DNA from: Ruminococcus sp.
Lineage (GTDB): Bacteria; Bacillota; Clostridia; Oscillospirales; Ruminococcaceae
DNA: 59,688 nucleotides
Reading direction: 5' to 3'
NCBI GenBank assembly: GCA_016288815.1
Contig: JAEELF010000044.1
Span: 1-59,688, forward strand
Part shown: positions 52,018-59,688 of the stretch, piece after piece
Layout of the letters: each line of letters begins with the position of its first letter
How positions within the stretch are numbered: position 1 is the first letter of the stretch
The notes under the pieces: model-generated
The model's database searches: none
Seen by the model: the letters and a program-made list of their open reading frames with translations, nothing else
Told to the model about the DNA's origin: nothing
Program-made: the position numbers and the translations under genes

Positions 52018-53418
52018 ATGAAAAAAGTGCAGATCACTGAAACCGTATTGCGTGACGCGCAGCAGTCGCTCATCGCAACAAGAATGCCTTACGCCGACTA
52101 CGAGGGTATCCTCTCGGAAATGGACAAGGCAGGCTACTACTCCGTAGAGTGCTGGGGCGGAGCGACCTTTGACTCCTGCCTGCGCTACCTCAACGAGGAT
52201 CCGTGGGAGAGGCTCCGCAACCTGAGAAAGAACCTTCCCAATACCCGTCTCCAGATGCTCCTGAGAGGACAGAACCTCCTCGGCTATAAGCACTACCACG
52301 ACGATGTTGTCGAGAAGTTCATCGAGCTCTCCATCAAGAACGGTATCGACGTTATCCGTATCTTCGACGCGCTCAATGACTTCCGCAATATAAAGACAGC
52401 TCTCGAGTCCACAAAGAAGTACGCGACCGAGAGAACGATCGCTTCCGGCTGTATCTCCTACACCCAGAGCCCCGTACATACCGTTGACAAGTACATCGAG
52501 ATGTGCAAGGAGCTCCAGTCCATGGGCTTCGACACTATCTGCCTCAAGGACATGGCCGGCACTATGACTCCCTATGAGGCTGAGCACCTCATCAAGGGCA
52601 TCAAGGATGCCGTAGGCGATATGCCCCTTATCCTCCACACACACTGCACCACCGGCATGGCTTACATGACTATCACCAAGGCTGTTGAGTCCGGTATCGA
52701 CGTCATCGACTGCGCGACCTCATGTCTCTCCGGCGGCACATCTCAGCCCTCCACCGAGACTATGTTCTACGCATTCCAGCAGTACGGCATGGACTGCGGT
52801 CTTGACGAGGAGGTCATCAACAAGGTCAACGACTTCTTCAAGCCGCTCAAGCAGAAGTACGTCGACAACGGCACCCTCAACCCCAAGAGCCTTTCCACGG
52901 ACGCTCAGGCGCTCGTATACAAGGTGCCCGGCGGTATGCTCTCCAACATGATCGCAAACCTCACCGATATGCACGCAATGGACAAGTTCGAGGCAGCACT
53001 CCTCGAGATCCCGGCTGTAAGAGCTGACCTCGGCTACCCGCCGCTCGTAACTCCTCTTTCCCAGATGGTAGGAAATCAGGCTGTGACGAACGTCCTCATC
53101 GGCGAACGCTACAAGAACATCTCCAAGGAAGTAAAGAACTACATCAAGGGCGAGTACGGTATCGCTCCCGCTCCTGTTAGTGCAGAGCTCGTAGAGAAGG
53201 TGCTCGGCGCAGACGGCACACCCGTTGACTGCCGTGACGAGGACCAGAAGCGCACCGGCGAGGACTTCGCTGCTGCGAAGGAGGCTCTCGGCGACCTCGC
53301 ACGCTCTGAGGAAGACGTAATGAGCTACATCTGCTATCCCGACCAGACCCTCAAGTTCCTCAAGGACCGCAAGGCTCAGGAGGAGAACGAGGCAGTCTAC
53401 ACGATCGAGGAAATGTAA
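52018..53418 (+). CDS. oadA: Oxaloacetate decarboxylase alpha subunit (carboxyltransferase)
   Basis: Moves the carboxyl group of oxaloacetate to biotin, giving pyruvate. 466 residues: HMGL-like TIM barrel (about 4-270; TETVLRDAQQSL near the start, LHTHCTTGMA near 205) and the conserved carboxylase domain (about 290-440). It ends without a biotin domain, which is a separate gene here. ATG 52018 chosen because AGGAGG lies 5 bases upstream, inside an earlier in-frame ATG. The RDAQQSL form points to oxaloacetate rather than methylmalonyl-CoA or malonate. Confidence 0.93.
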   Translation: MKKVQITETVLRDAQQSLIATRMPYADYEGILSEMDKAGYYSVECWGGATFDSCLRYLNEDPWERLRNLRKNLPNTRLQMLLRGQNLLGYKHYHDDVVEKFIELSIKNGIDVIRIFDALNDFRNIKTALESTKKYATERTIASGCISYTQSPVHTVDKYIEMCKELQSMGFDTICLKDMAGTMTPYEAEHLIKGIKDAVGDMPLILHTHCTTGMAYMTITKAVESGIDVIDCATSCLSGGTSQPSTETMFYAFQQYGMDCGLDEEVINKVNDFFKPLKQKYVDNGTLNPKSLSTDAQALVYKVPGGMLSNMIANLTDMHAMDKFEAALLEIPAVRADLGYPPLVTPLSQMVGNQAVTNVLIGERYKNISKEVKNYIKGEYGIAPAPVSAELVEKVLGADGTPVDCRDEDQKRTGEDFAAAKEALGDLARSEEDVMSYICYPDQTLKFLKDRKAQEENEAVYTIEEM

Positions 53419-53430
53419 GGAGGCAGCGGT

Positions 53431-53811
53431 ATGTACTATAACACAATGCTTGCCAACCTTGAAGATATTTCGATAGGCGACGCTGCGATAACTGCCGTAT
53501 TCGGCTATGCCGTAGTATTCGGCGGACTTCTCTGCCTGATGATACTCCTGTACATCACAGGCGCATTCTTCAAGTCGAAGCAGGCAAAGGAGAAGGCTAA
53601 GGCAGAGGCTCAGATGAAGGCTAACGGCACGGAGCAGTCCACCCTCGAGGTAGTACCTGCCCAGCCCAAGCTCGCTCCCGGTTCCGCGGGACACGTCAAG
53701 CTCTACGACGTTTCCGACAAGGAAGCAGCTATGATAATGGCTATCGTTGCCGACAAAATGCAGAAGCCGCTCAATGAGCTCCGCTTTATTTCCATCAAGG
53801 AGGTCAAATAA
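53431..53811 (+). CDS. oadG: Oxaloacetate decarboxylase gamma-like subunit
   Basis: Small membrane subunit that holds the decarboxylase complex together. 126 residues: one membrane segment (about 20-45, VFGYAVVFGGLLCLMILLYI) and a Lys/Ala-rich soluble tail with KQAKEKAKAEAQMKANG. The C-terminal ~50 residues resemble the OadG-type tail. 12 bases after oadA, 2 bases before the carrier gene. Confidence 0.85.
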   Translation: MYYNTMLANLEDISIGDAAITAVFGYAVVFGGLLCLMILLYITGAFFKSKQAKEKAKAEAQMKANGTEQSTLEVVPAQPKLAPGSAGHVKLYDVSDKEAAMIMAIVADKMQKPLNELRFISIKEVK

Positions 53812-53813
53812 CA

Positions 53814-54215
53814 ATGAAGTATAAAGTAACACTCAATGGCAAGACATATGAGGTAGAGGTCGAGCAGGGCAAGGCTGTCCTCCTTGACGAATATGAGGCA
53901 CTCGCTCCCGCTCTAGCCGCTGCACCCGCAGCAGCTCCCGCGCCCGCAGCAGCTCCGGCAGCAGCACCCGCTGCACCTGCAGCTCCCGTGAACCTCGCAG
54001 CAGGAGAGACAGTATCCGCTCCTATGCCCGGCAACATCATCAGAGTTGACGTTAAGCAGGGCGACGTCGTTAAGGCAGGACAGATACTCATCATTCTCGA
54101 GGCTATGAAGATGGAAAACGAGATCGTAGCTCCCAAAGACGGCACTGTTGCACAGGTCGTTACGAGCAAGGGCTCGGTCGTAGATACAGGCTCTCCGCTG
54201 GTCGTTATAGCGTAA
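53814..54215 (+). CDS. Biotin carboxyl carrier protein of the decarboxylase
   Basis: 133 residues. A short N-terminal domain, an Ala/Pro hinge (about 30-62, almost only A and P) and a biotinyl domain (about 65-133) with the biotin site EAMKMEN (Lys about 102). It shuttles the carboxyl group from OadA to the membrane beta subunit. The free-standing carrier matches the layout of the Veillonella and Propionigenium-type enzymes. Start is 2 bases after the gamma gene. Confidence 0.93.
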   Translation: MKYKVTLNGKTYEVEVEQGKAVLLDEYEALAPALAAAPAAAPAPAAAPAAAPAAPAAPVNLAAGETVSAPMPGNIIRVDVKQGDVVKAGQILIILEAMKMENEIVAPKDGTVAQVVTSKGSVVDTGSPLVVIA

Positions 54216-54227
54216 GGAGGGCAATGT

Positions 54228-55445
54228 ATGGACATTCTTGAGACCCTGAAGACCCTCTGGAACGACTCGGGCTTCCAGAGCTTCTTCGTGAACGGAGGCT
54301 GGAAGAACCTCATCATGATAGTCGTATCATGTGTTCTTCTGTACCTCGGTATAAAGAAAAAATTCGAGCCGCTGCTCCTCGTGGGCATCGCATTCGGCTG
54401 TCTGCTCGTCAACCTTTCGTACTTCGGTGCAGGCTCCTCGGACGCGCTCTACCACCTCGACCTCTGGGACAACTTCCTGAACCCTGAGCACGCGGACTAC
54501 CACAGCTACGGCGCTATCATGGCGCACGGCGGTCTGCTCGATATCCTCTACATAGGCGTAAAGGCAGGCATTTACCCGTCCCTCATCTTCATGGGCGTCG
54601 GCGCGATGACAGACTTCGGTCCGCTCATCTCCAACCCCAAGAGCCTTCTCCTCGGAGCAGCTGCACAGATGGGCGTTTTCCTCGCATTCTTTGGAGCAGT
54701 ATGCCTCGGCTTTACAGGCAATGAAGCGGCTTCTATCGGAATCATCGGCGGTGCCGACGGTCCTACCGCTATCTTCCTTACCACGAGACTTGCTCCCCAC
54801 CTCCTCGGACCTATCGCTATCGCGGCTTACTCCTATATGGCGCTTATCCCGATGATACAGCCCCCGATAATGAAGGCGCTCACCACCAAGAAGGAGCGCG
54901 CGGTCAAGATGGAGCAGTCCAGACAGGTCTCCAAGACCGAGAAGATCATCTTCCCGATAATCGTGGCTATGTTCGTTATCCTGCTTCTCCCGTCCACAGC
55001 TCCGCTCGTAGGCTGCCTCATGCTGGGCAACCTCTGGAGAGAGTGCGGCGTGACCGAGAGACTTTCCGACACAGTCCAGAACGCACTCATGAACATCGTT
55101 ACCGTATTCCTCGGTATTTCCGTAGGCGCGACCACTGCTGCCGAGAGATTCCTCTCGCTCGAGACTATCAAGATCGTCGTTCTCGGACTCACAGCGTTCT
55201 GCTTCTCGACAATAGGCGGACTTCTCGTCGGAAAGATCATGTATAAGCTCTCCGGCGGAAAGATCAACCCTCTCATCGGCTCCGCAGGCGTTTCCGCAGT
55301 ACCTATGGCAGCGAGAGTTTCGCAGATGGAAGGTCAGAAGGCCAACCCCTCGAACTTCCTGCTCATGCACGCAATGGGACCGAACGTTGCAGGCGTTATC
55401 GGCTCTGCTATCGCAGCCGGCTTCCTGCTTGCAGTTTTCAAGTGA
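54228..55445 (+). CDS. oadB: Sodium-pumping decarboxylase beta subunit
   Basis: Membrane channel that decarboxylates carboxybiotin and exports Na+. 405 residues with about nine to ten hydrophobic segments. GGADGPTAIF (about 176-185) is the signature with the essential Asp; NPLIGSAGVSAVPMAAR (about 345-361) and MHAMGPNVAGVIGS near the C-terminus are the second conserved region. The encoded complex would couple fermentation to a Na+ gradient. RBS is GGAGGG. Last gene of the operon. Confidence 0.96.
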   Translation: MDILETLKTLWNDSGFQSFFVNGGWKNLIMIVVSCVLLYLGIKKKFEPLLLVGIAFGCLLVNLSYFGAGSSDALYHLDLWDNFLNPEHADYHSYGAIMAHGGLLDILYIGVKAGIYPSLIFMGVGAMTDFGPLISNPKSLLLGAAAQMGVFLAFFGAVCLGFTGNEAASIGIIGGADGPTAIFLTTRLAPHLLGPIAIAAYSYMALIPMIQPPIMKALTTKKERAVKMEQSRQVSKTEKIIFPIIVAMFVILLLPSTAPLVGCLMLGNLWRECGVTERLSDTVQNALMNIVTVFLGISVGATTAAERFLSLETIKIVVLGLTAFCFSTIGGLLVGKIMYKLSGGKINPLIGSAGVSAVPMAARVSQMEGQKANPSNFLLMHAMGPNVAGVIGSAIAAGFLLAVFK

Positions 55446-55455
55446 TATGACCCGA

Positions 55456-55491
55456 GACCTGCCGTGAAAACCACACGGCGGGTCTTTTTTT
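55456..55491 (+). terminator. Intrinsic terminator of the oad operon
   Basis: Eleven-bp stem GACCTGCCGTG (55456-55466) with CACGGCGGGTC (55474-55484), one G-U pair, 7-base loop, followed by TTTTTTT. Confidence 0.92.
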
Positions 55492-55595
55492 ATCCCCGTT
55501 TTTTCAACATTTTACGACATTTCAACATCAGATTTGTTACTTTGCAGTAATAAAAGGTGCGTTGTTTGTGCAAAATATAGATTTTTGTAAAACTG

Positions 55596-55624
55596 TTGAC
55601 ATTGAAACAAAGTTGTAGTATAAT
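55596..55624 (+). promoter_or_regulatory. Strong sigma-A promoter upstream of the 0.9-kb leader region
   Basis: TTGACA (55596-55601), 17-base spacer, TATAAT (55619-55624), both full consensus. The next intact gene starts 870 bases downstream. Confidence 0.85.
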
Positions 55625-55630
55625 CTATAG

Positions 55631-56494
55631 TACAGAGATATATTATGTGGTGTAGAATGAACAGAAGGGGAGTATGATCCGCAGTTAACAGGTGCGGTCG
55701 TTTTCCTTTTAGTTCTTAATATTTGGGGTCGTTCCTATCGTCATATGCTAAGACACAGGGGACGGAGGCTCAGTGCAGACGGGTATGGTGCCGTCCTTGC
55801 AGCTGTGTCAGTACCGGCGGCAGTGAAAGCTTCGGATACACCCATAGAACAGACAGGAGAAACGGCAGCGCCTTTTGTTGTTTATCCTGAAAGAACAAAA
55901 GAAAAATCAGCAGCTTGCAGCAAAATCCTTTGACTGACGGTGCAGTGACAGGCAGGCGACCTTCGTACAGAAGGGGACTGCGTGAAATGTCGTAGTTGCC
56001 GGAGGCAGGAGGGAACGCTGTGAGGCGGTCTGAAAACAGCAGAACAAAACAGCAAGCTCGATCCGCGGGGACTGCGTGAATGCGTGACTGGCAGGAGCGC
56101 AGGACGAACGGGGAAATGATGCTGATACAGGACGAGCCTTCCGCGCAAGGAATGTCGGACCCGCTTCAGCAGATGAGAAACGAGCAACACCAGCGGATCT
56201 GTTCCGCAGTGACTTGCCTTGTGTGATGTGCAGGCGGTGACTCATTCGTCCCACCGGTGCGTCGAGAAAGAATGTGCCCGAGCTGTGGGCCAGCAGCCGG
56301 AACACTAAGAAAATGTTGAACAAGGAAAAGAGAGACCCATAGAACAGGGAAAAGAGAAACAAATCAAGAACAAAAGCAGACACAAAACAAAAAAAGAAAA
56401 ACAGAGAACAAAACAAAACAGAAAAAAGAAAAACCGGAAAGATAAAAATAAACATTTCCGGAGATCATGTAGAACAAACCGGAGGAACATAATA
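55631..56494 (+). other. 0.86-kb region without an intact gene: long leader or decayed gene
   Basis: No complete gene. Early on, AGAAGGGGAG precedes ATG 55674, which stops after 4 codons; one base out of frame lies an open stretch reading LTGAVVFLLVLNIWGRSYRH, then a signal-like AVLAAVSVPAAVKAS and PIEQTGET, ending at TGA 55933. A CCGCA/TGCGG hairpin followed by TCGTTTTCC lies near 55678-55710. Two direct repeats occur: GGGGACTGCGTGAA at 55973 and 56067, ACCCATAGAACAG at 55840 and 56335. From 56309 the sequence turns extremely A-rich. Either a decayed secreted-protein gene or a structured leader RNA for the M15B gene. Confidence 0.5.
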
Positions 56495-57454
56495 ATGGCA
56501 AACAGACGCATCCGGAAGCGTCGCGTCGTACTGGCTATGATTGCTATCGTCGGAACATTGACGGCAGCTGACGGTCTCAGACGAGAATTTTTCGGATATA
56601 ACAAGAAGAATATCGTGGTAAGCGGGGATTTCAGAGAGATGACGATATCCCAGCAGGACACCGATGATGTGCTCGTACTGAGCGACCCTGCCACGGCTTC
56701 CACCGAATTCGAGGGGGTAAAATATCTTGGATTTTCCGAAGTCAAGGTATCCGCTTCCCAGCTCTCATCGGGAGCACTGACACTCGTAAATGAACAACAC
56801 CTTGCCGGAGCAGTCGATACATCCGGCATGGTTGATCTGTTTGATTATAAAAATGATTATTATACCCTCATAGAGGATAACGTAATGCTGAATGAGGACG
56901 CTGCCGAAGCGCTCAACCTCATGATGGAGGATTACAATGAAGCCACCGGACTTATGGATTTCATTGCCTACGGCACGACGGACACCTATACGGGGGCGGG
57001 CTCTTATTGCCCGATTGCATTTCCGGAGTCGGCGACCGGATATACGGTCGATCTCGCGCTCAACGGCTGCGGCAGCGTGATAGCTTACGACGGCTATGAC
57101 GAGGAGTCGTGGATAGTTGAGAATTGCAGCAGGTATGGCTTTGTTGTGCGCTGTCCTGAAGGCAAACAGGACAAGACCTCTCATGCCTTTTGTCCATGGC
57201 ATCTTAGGTACGTCGGCGCAGCCCATGCAGCGATCATGACAGCGAACGGCCTTTGCCTTGAGGAGTACATCGACTTCGTCAGGGCTTATTCCTACGACGC
57301 ACCCTATACATATACCACAGGAGGCGCCACCTACTGTGTGTACTATACAGCGTCGGAGGGCGACATCACGTCGGTCAGAGTGCCGACGACGGGGACGTAT
57401 AGCATTTCCGGCAACAATGTTGACGGCTATATCGTCGCGACAGAAAAATACTGA
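56495..57454 (+). CDS. VanY-like (M15B) D,D-carboxypeptidase homologue with degenerate active site
   Basis: 319 residues: basic start, one N-terminal membrane anchor or signal (about 8-26), then an M15B domain recognised by YDEESWIVENCSRYGFVVRC and CPWHLRYVG. Active enzymes have S-x-H-x(2)-G-x-x-x-D and E-x-W-H. Here the first metal His is Ser (PESATGYTVD, about 176-185) and the catalytic Glu before WH is Cys (FCPWHLRYVG, about 234-243), so only Asp and the last His remain. It is probably a wall-binding pseudoenzyme. RBS CCGGAGGAAC. Own terminator follows. Confidence 0.8.
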   Translation: MANRRIRKRRVVLAMIAIVGTLTAADGLRREFFGYNKKNIVVSGDFREMTISQQDTDDVLVLSDPATASTEFEGVKYLGFSEVKVSASQLSSGALTLVNEQHLAGAVDTSGMVDLFDYKNDYYTLIEDNVMLNEDAAEALNLMMEDYNEATGLMDFIAYGTTDTYTGAGSYCPIAFPESATGYTVDLALNGCGSVIAYDGYDEESWIVENCSRYGFVVRCPEGKQDKTSHAFCPWHLRYVGAAHAAIMTANGLCLEEYIDFVRAYSYDAPYTYTTGGATYCVYYTASEGDITSVRVPTTGTYSISGNNVDGYIVATEKY

Positions 57455-57461
57455 TATTTAT

Positions 57462-57490
57462 GGAGCAGCGTCATGAACTGCTCCTTTTTT
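57462..57490 (+). terminator. Intrinsic terminator after the M15B gene
   Basis: GGAGCAG (57462-57468) with CTGCTCC (57478-57484), 9-base loop, T6. It separates the two pseudo-carboxypeptidase genes, so the second needs its own promoter; only 49 bases are available, with a CATAGAAT stretch near 57512 that could be a sporulation-type -10 box. Confidence 0.88.
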
Positions 57491-57539
57491 ATGTCTTTAT
57501 CCGCCTCCCGCCGCATAGAATGCAGAGGGAGGTGCTTGT

Positions 57540-58673
57540 ATGAGGTTGATGATGAGAGCCGCGGCGGCGGTGATGTGCGTTTTTCTTGCGGGAGCGTTTG
57601 TGAAGGCTCCCCCGAAGCAGCAGCCCGAGCCACGGGCGTATGTTCTTATGGAGGCACAGACCTGCACTGTGCTCGACTCGCTGAATGCCGATGAACGCCT
57701 GAACTGCGGCTATCTGAGCAAGCTGATGTCCCTGCTGCTCATCGCTGAGGACATAGATTCCGGAAAGTACAGCCTGGATACGCAGCTCACCGCCTCGCAG
57801 AGCGTCTACGGCACAAAGGGCTCTGTCGTGTGGCTTGAGCCGGGCGATGCAATGACCGTTGAGGAACTGCTCAAATCGGTAATTATCGGAAACGCCAACG
57901 ACGCCATGACCGTTCTCGCTGAAGCCTCTGAGGGAAGCGTTGAAGGCTTTCTCAAGCGCATGAACGCCGAGGCCTTTGACCTCGGACTTCGCGACACAGC
58001 CTTTTTTTCGCCCTACGGCTACCTCGATGAGCGCGAGTATACTACTGCCCGCGACCTCGCCGTGATCAGTGCTAAGCTTTCGCAGTACGACTTCCTGCGA
58101 CCGTATTTCTGCACATGGCGGGACTTCGTTAAGTCCGGGCAGGTGGAGCTCGTCAGCGAGAACACCCTTTCCCGCACCTACGACCGCCATATCGGCTTCA
58201 AGGCAGCACACTCTGATCTCAGCGGATACTGCACTGCGGAGGGCGGTACGGACAGCTCGGGCACGGTCTATATAGCGGTGGTGCTCGGCGCGGAGGACGC
58301 CGATATCTCACTGAGCAAGGCAAAGTCCCTCGTCAACAGCGGCTTCAGCGGATACAAGGTCACCCCTGCGGTCTTTCCGGAGGAAGCCATGAGACCGCTC
58401 GAGGTCAGGGGAGGGGAAGCGAGCGCCGTCGAGCTGACAGTCGGTGAGCAGAGCACTGTCGTCCTGCCGCGCGGCACGGGCGAGCTGCGTACAGTTGCCG
58501 TTATCCCACAGTATATTGAGGCTCCCGTCACCGCCGGACAGCGTCTCGGGACAGCCGCCTTCTACAACGGCAAGACTCTCGTCTGCGAGACTGACATAAC
58601 AGCGAAGACCTCCGTCCCGAAGCTGACCTACTGGTACACTTTCTGCAAGCTCATGTCCAAACTGATAGAATGA
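57540..58673 (+). CDS. DacF-like (S11) D-alanyl-D-alanine carboxypeptidase homologue with all three catalytic motifs altered
   Basis: 377 residues, signal peptide (1 to about 22), S11 domain (about 30-270), a C-terminal beta domain (about 275-350) and a membrane-proximal tail. Alignment to active relatives is clear through RLNCGYLSKLMSLLLIAEDI, GNANDAMTVLAE and GFKAAHSDLSGYC. At the SxxK box the nucleophile Ser is Tyr (GYLSK); SxN reads NAN; KTG reads KAA. All three elements of the penicillin-binding site are lost, so catalysis is unlikely. RBS GGGAGGTG. Perhaps a cortex or wall scaffold; role unknown. Confidence 0.85.
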   Translation: MRLMMRAAAAVMCVFLAGAFVKAPPKQQPEPRAYVLMEAQTCTVLDSLNADERLNCGYLSKLMSLLLIAEDIDSGKYSLDTQLTASQSVYGTKGSVVWLEPGDAMTVEELLKSVIIGNANDAMTVLAEASEGSVEGFLKRMNAEAFDLGLRDTAFFSPYGYLDEREYTTARDLAVISAKLSQYDFLRPYFCTWRDFVKSGQVELVSENTLSRTYDRHIGFKAAHSDLSGYCTAEGGTDSSGTVYIAVVLGAEDADISLSKAKSLVNSGFSGYKVTPAVFPEEAMRPLEVRGGEASAVELTVGEQSTVVLPRGTGELRTVAVIPQYIEAPVTAGQRLGTAAFYNGKTLVCETDITAKTSVPKLTYWYTFCKLMSKLIE

Positions 58674-58728
58674 TAATGTTGAAAATTGTACTGATTGCAC
58701 AAATGTGGAAATAGTTTACGAAAGGTAC

Positions 58729-58757
58729 TTGAAAAAATCTTAAAAATATAGTATTAT
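58729..58757 (+). promoter_or_regulatory. Sigma-A promoter of pgi
   Basis: TTGAAA (58729-58734), 17-base spacer, TATTAT (58752-58757), about 60 bases before the ATG. Confidence 0.75.
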
Positions 58758-58816
58758 ATAGTTGGTAAATTATATTTGTGCGGAGCTATGTCCGCGCAAA
58801 CTGGAGGTATAACACA

Positions 58817-59688
58817 ATGGCATTAAAACTCAATACCAAGTATCTGAAGGACTTCGTCAATGCTGATGAACTGACAGGCATCAAGGCTCAGGTCGAGGCT
58901 GCCGCTCAGTCTCTCCACAGCAAGACCGGTCTCGGAAATGATTTCTTAGGCTGGGTAGAGCTTCCTACTAACTACGACAAGGAAGAATTCGCACGCATCA
59001 AGGCGGCGGCTGAGAAGATCAAGTCCAATTCCGATATCCTCATCGTTATCGGTATCGGCGGATCCTACCTCGGCGCAAGAGCAGCTATCGAGCTCCTCCG
59101 TTCGCCCCTTTACAATAATATCAAGAAGGATACTCCCGACATCTACTACGTCGGCAACAGCATCAATCCTGCTTACCTCAACGAGATCATCGCTCTCTGC
59201 GAGGGCAAGGACTTCTCCGTTAACGTCATCTCCAAGTCCGGTACGACCACCGAGCCCGCGCTCGCATTCCGTATCTTCAAGAAGATGGTAGAGGACAAGT
59301 ACGGCAAGGAAGGCGCTAAGGACCGTATCTTCGCCACAACTGACAAGGCTCGCGGAACTCTCAAGAGCCTGTCCGATACAGAGGGCTACGAGACCTTCGT
59401 TATCCCGGACGACGTCGGTGGACGCTTCTCCGTGCTCACAGCAGTCGGACTTCTCCCGATAGCTGTTGCAGGCTGCGACATCGACGCTCTCATGAAGGGC
59501 GCTGCTAAGGCTCAGGCTGACTTCTGTGCTGACTTCGACAACAACGACTGCTACAAGTACGCGGCTCTCCGCAATATCCTTTACAGAAAGGGCAAGTCCG
59601 TGGAGATGCTCGTTTCCTACGATCCCAGCTTCGTTATGATGAGCGAGTGGTACAAGCAGCTCTTCGGCGAGAGCGAGGGCAAGGACAA
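58817..59688 (+). CDS. pgi: Glucose-6-phosphate isomerase, 3'-truncated by the window edge
   Basis: Interconverts glucose-6-phosphate and fructose-6-phosphate, linking glycolysis with the glycogen operon. 290 codons are visible of about 450 in Firmicutes. [18 protein letters not shown] (about 75-92) binds the sugar phosphate and [17 protein letters not shown] (about 135-151) is the first PGI signature; [16 protein letters not shown] follows near 203. RBS TGGAGGT lies before ATG 58817. The C-terminal catalytic Lys region lies outside the window. Confidence 0.95.
   Translation, partial: MALKLNTKYLKDFVNADELTGIKAQVEAAAQSLHSKTGLGNDFLGWVELPTNYDKEEFARIKAAAEKIKSNSDILIVIGIGGSYLGARAAIELLRSPLYNNIKKDTPDIYYVGNSINPAYLNEIIALCEGKDFSVNVISKSGTTTEPALAFRIFKKMVEDKYGKEGAKDRIFATTDKARGTLKSLSDTEGYETFVIPDDVGGRFSVLTAVGLLPIAVAGCDIDALMKGAAKAQADFCADFDNNDCYKYAALRNILYRKGKSVEMLVSYDPSFVMMSEWYKQLFGESEGKD

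Noticed and set aside
56309..56494. Lys/Glu-rich N-terminal extension of the M15B protein
   Set aside because: In frame and open, but no ATG, GTG or TTG occurs in it and a strong ribosome-binding site sits before ATG 56495.
56305..56829. Phe/Leu-rich minus-strand frames that look like membrane proteins
   Set aside because: They arise from the A-rich block read on the other strand; the hydrophobicity is a by-product of TTT/CTT runs.

Overview
The window reads as chromosomal DNA of a spore-forming, polysaccharide-degrading anaerobe of the Ruminococcus/Oscillospiraceae type. The evidence is Firmicutes PolC, SpoIIE and YunB, the Clostridia-type GlgC/GlgD pair, two secreted proteins ending in type I dockerins, a Na+-pumping oxaloacetate decarboxylase and sigma-A promoters with near-consensus boxes. 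Genus-level naming is inference. I see no transposase, integrase, phage module or CRISPR array.

Layout. 1-2013: 3' part of spoIIE. 2141-8037: glycogen operon glgB-glgC-glgD-glgA, closed by a two-way terminator. 8042-10532 (minus): a gshA-like ligase, a class II glutamine amidotransferase and a YunG-like gene, preceded by a possible 21-codon leader peptide. 10581-14033 (minus): sigma factor, membrane anti-sigma factor and dockerin protein. 14171-18565: degV, a membrane XRE regulator, fruK and a cardiolipin synthase. 18643-22818: tRNA-Pro, a vWA protein, a macro-domain fusion, a MATE exporter, two tRNA-Ser genes and repeat-rich spacers. 22977-33693: pyrH-frr-uppS-cdsA-dxr-rseP-ispG-polC, linking translation, envelope lipid, isoprenoid synthesis and replication.

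33695-46287: a histidine operon (hisZ-G-D-C-B-H-A-F-I-E) with seven non-his genes threaded between the his genes and an O-antigen-ligase-like membrane protein at the end. No histidinol-phosphate phosphatase is present. 46280-47699 (minus): yunB and a cysteine-rich partner. 47700-48109: non-coding, with a possible lipoprotein remnant. 48110-51711 (minus): a 1170-residue pectate-lyase-like enzyme with CBM and dockerin. 51879-55491: oxaloacetate decarboxylase operon. 55596-56494: about 0.9 kb without an intact gene behind a strong promoter. 56495-58673: a VanY-like (M15B) and a DacF-like (S11) protein, each lacking key catalytic residues. 58729-59688: 5' part of pgi.

Together the genes cover glycogen storage and sugar phosphate metabolism (glg, fruK, pgi), plant-wall attack (dockerin proteins), decarboxylation-driven Na+ transport, envelope building and sporulation. 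The least ordinary items are the paired pseudo-carboxypeptidases and their leader, the mixed his operon with a nested dyad at its promoter, the leader peptide before gshA, and a possible antisense promoter facing the XRE regulator.
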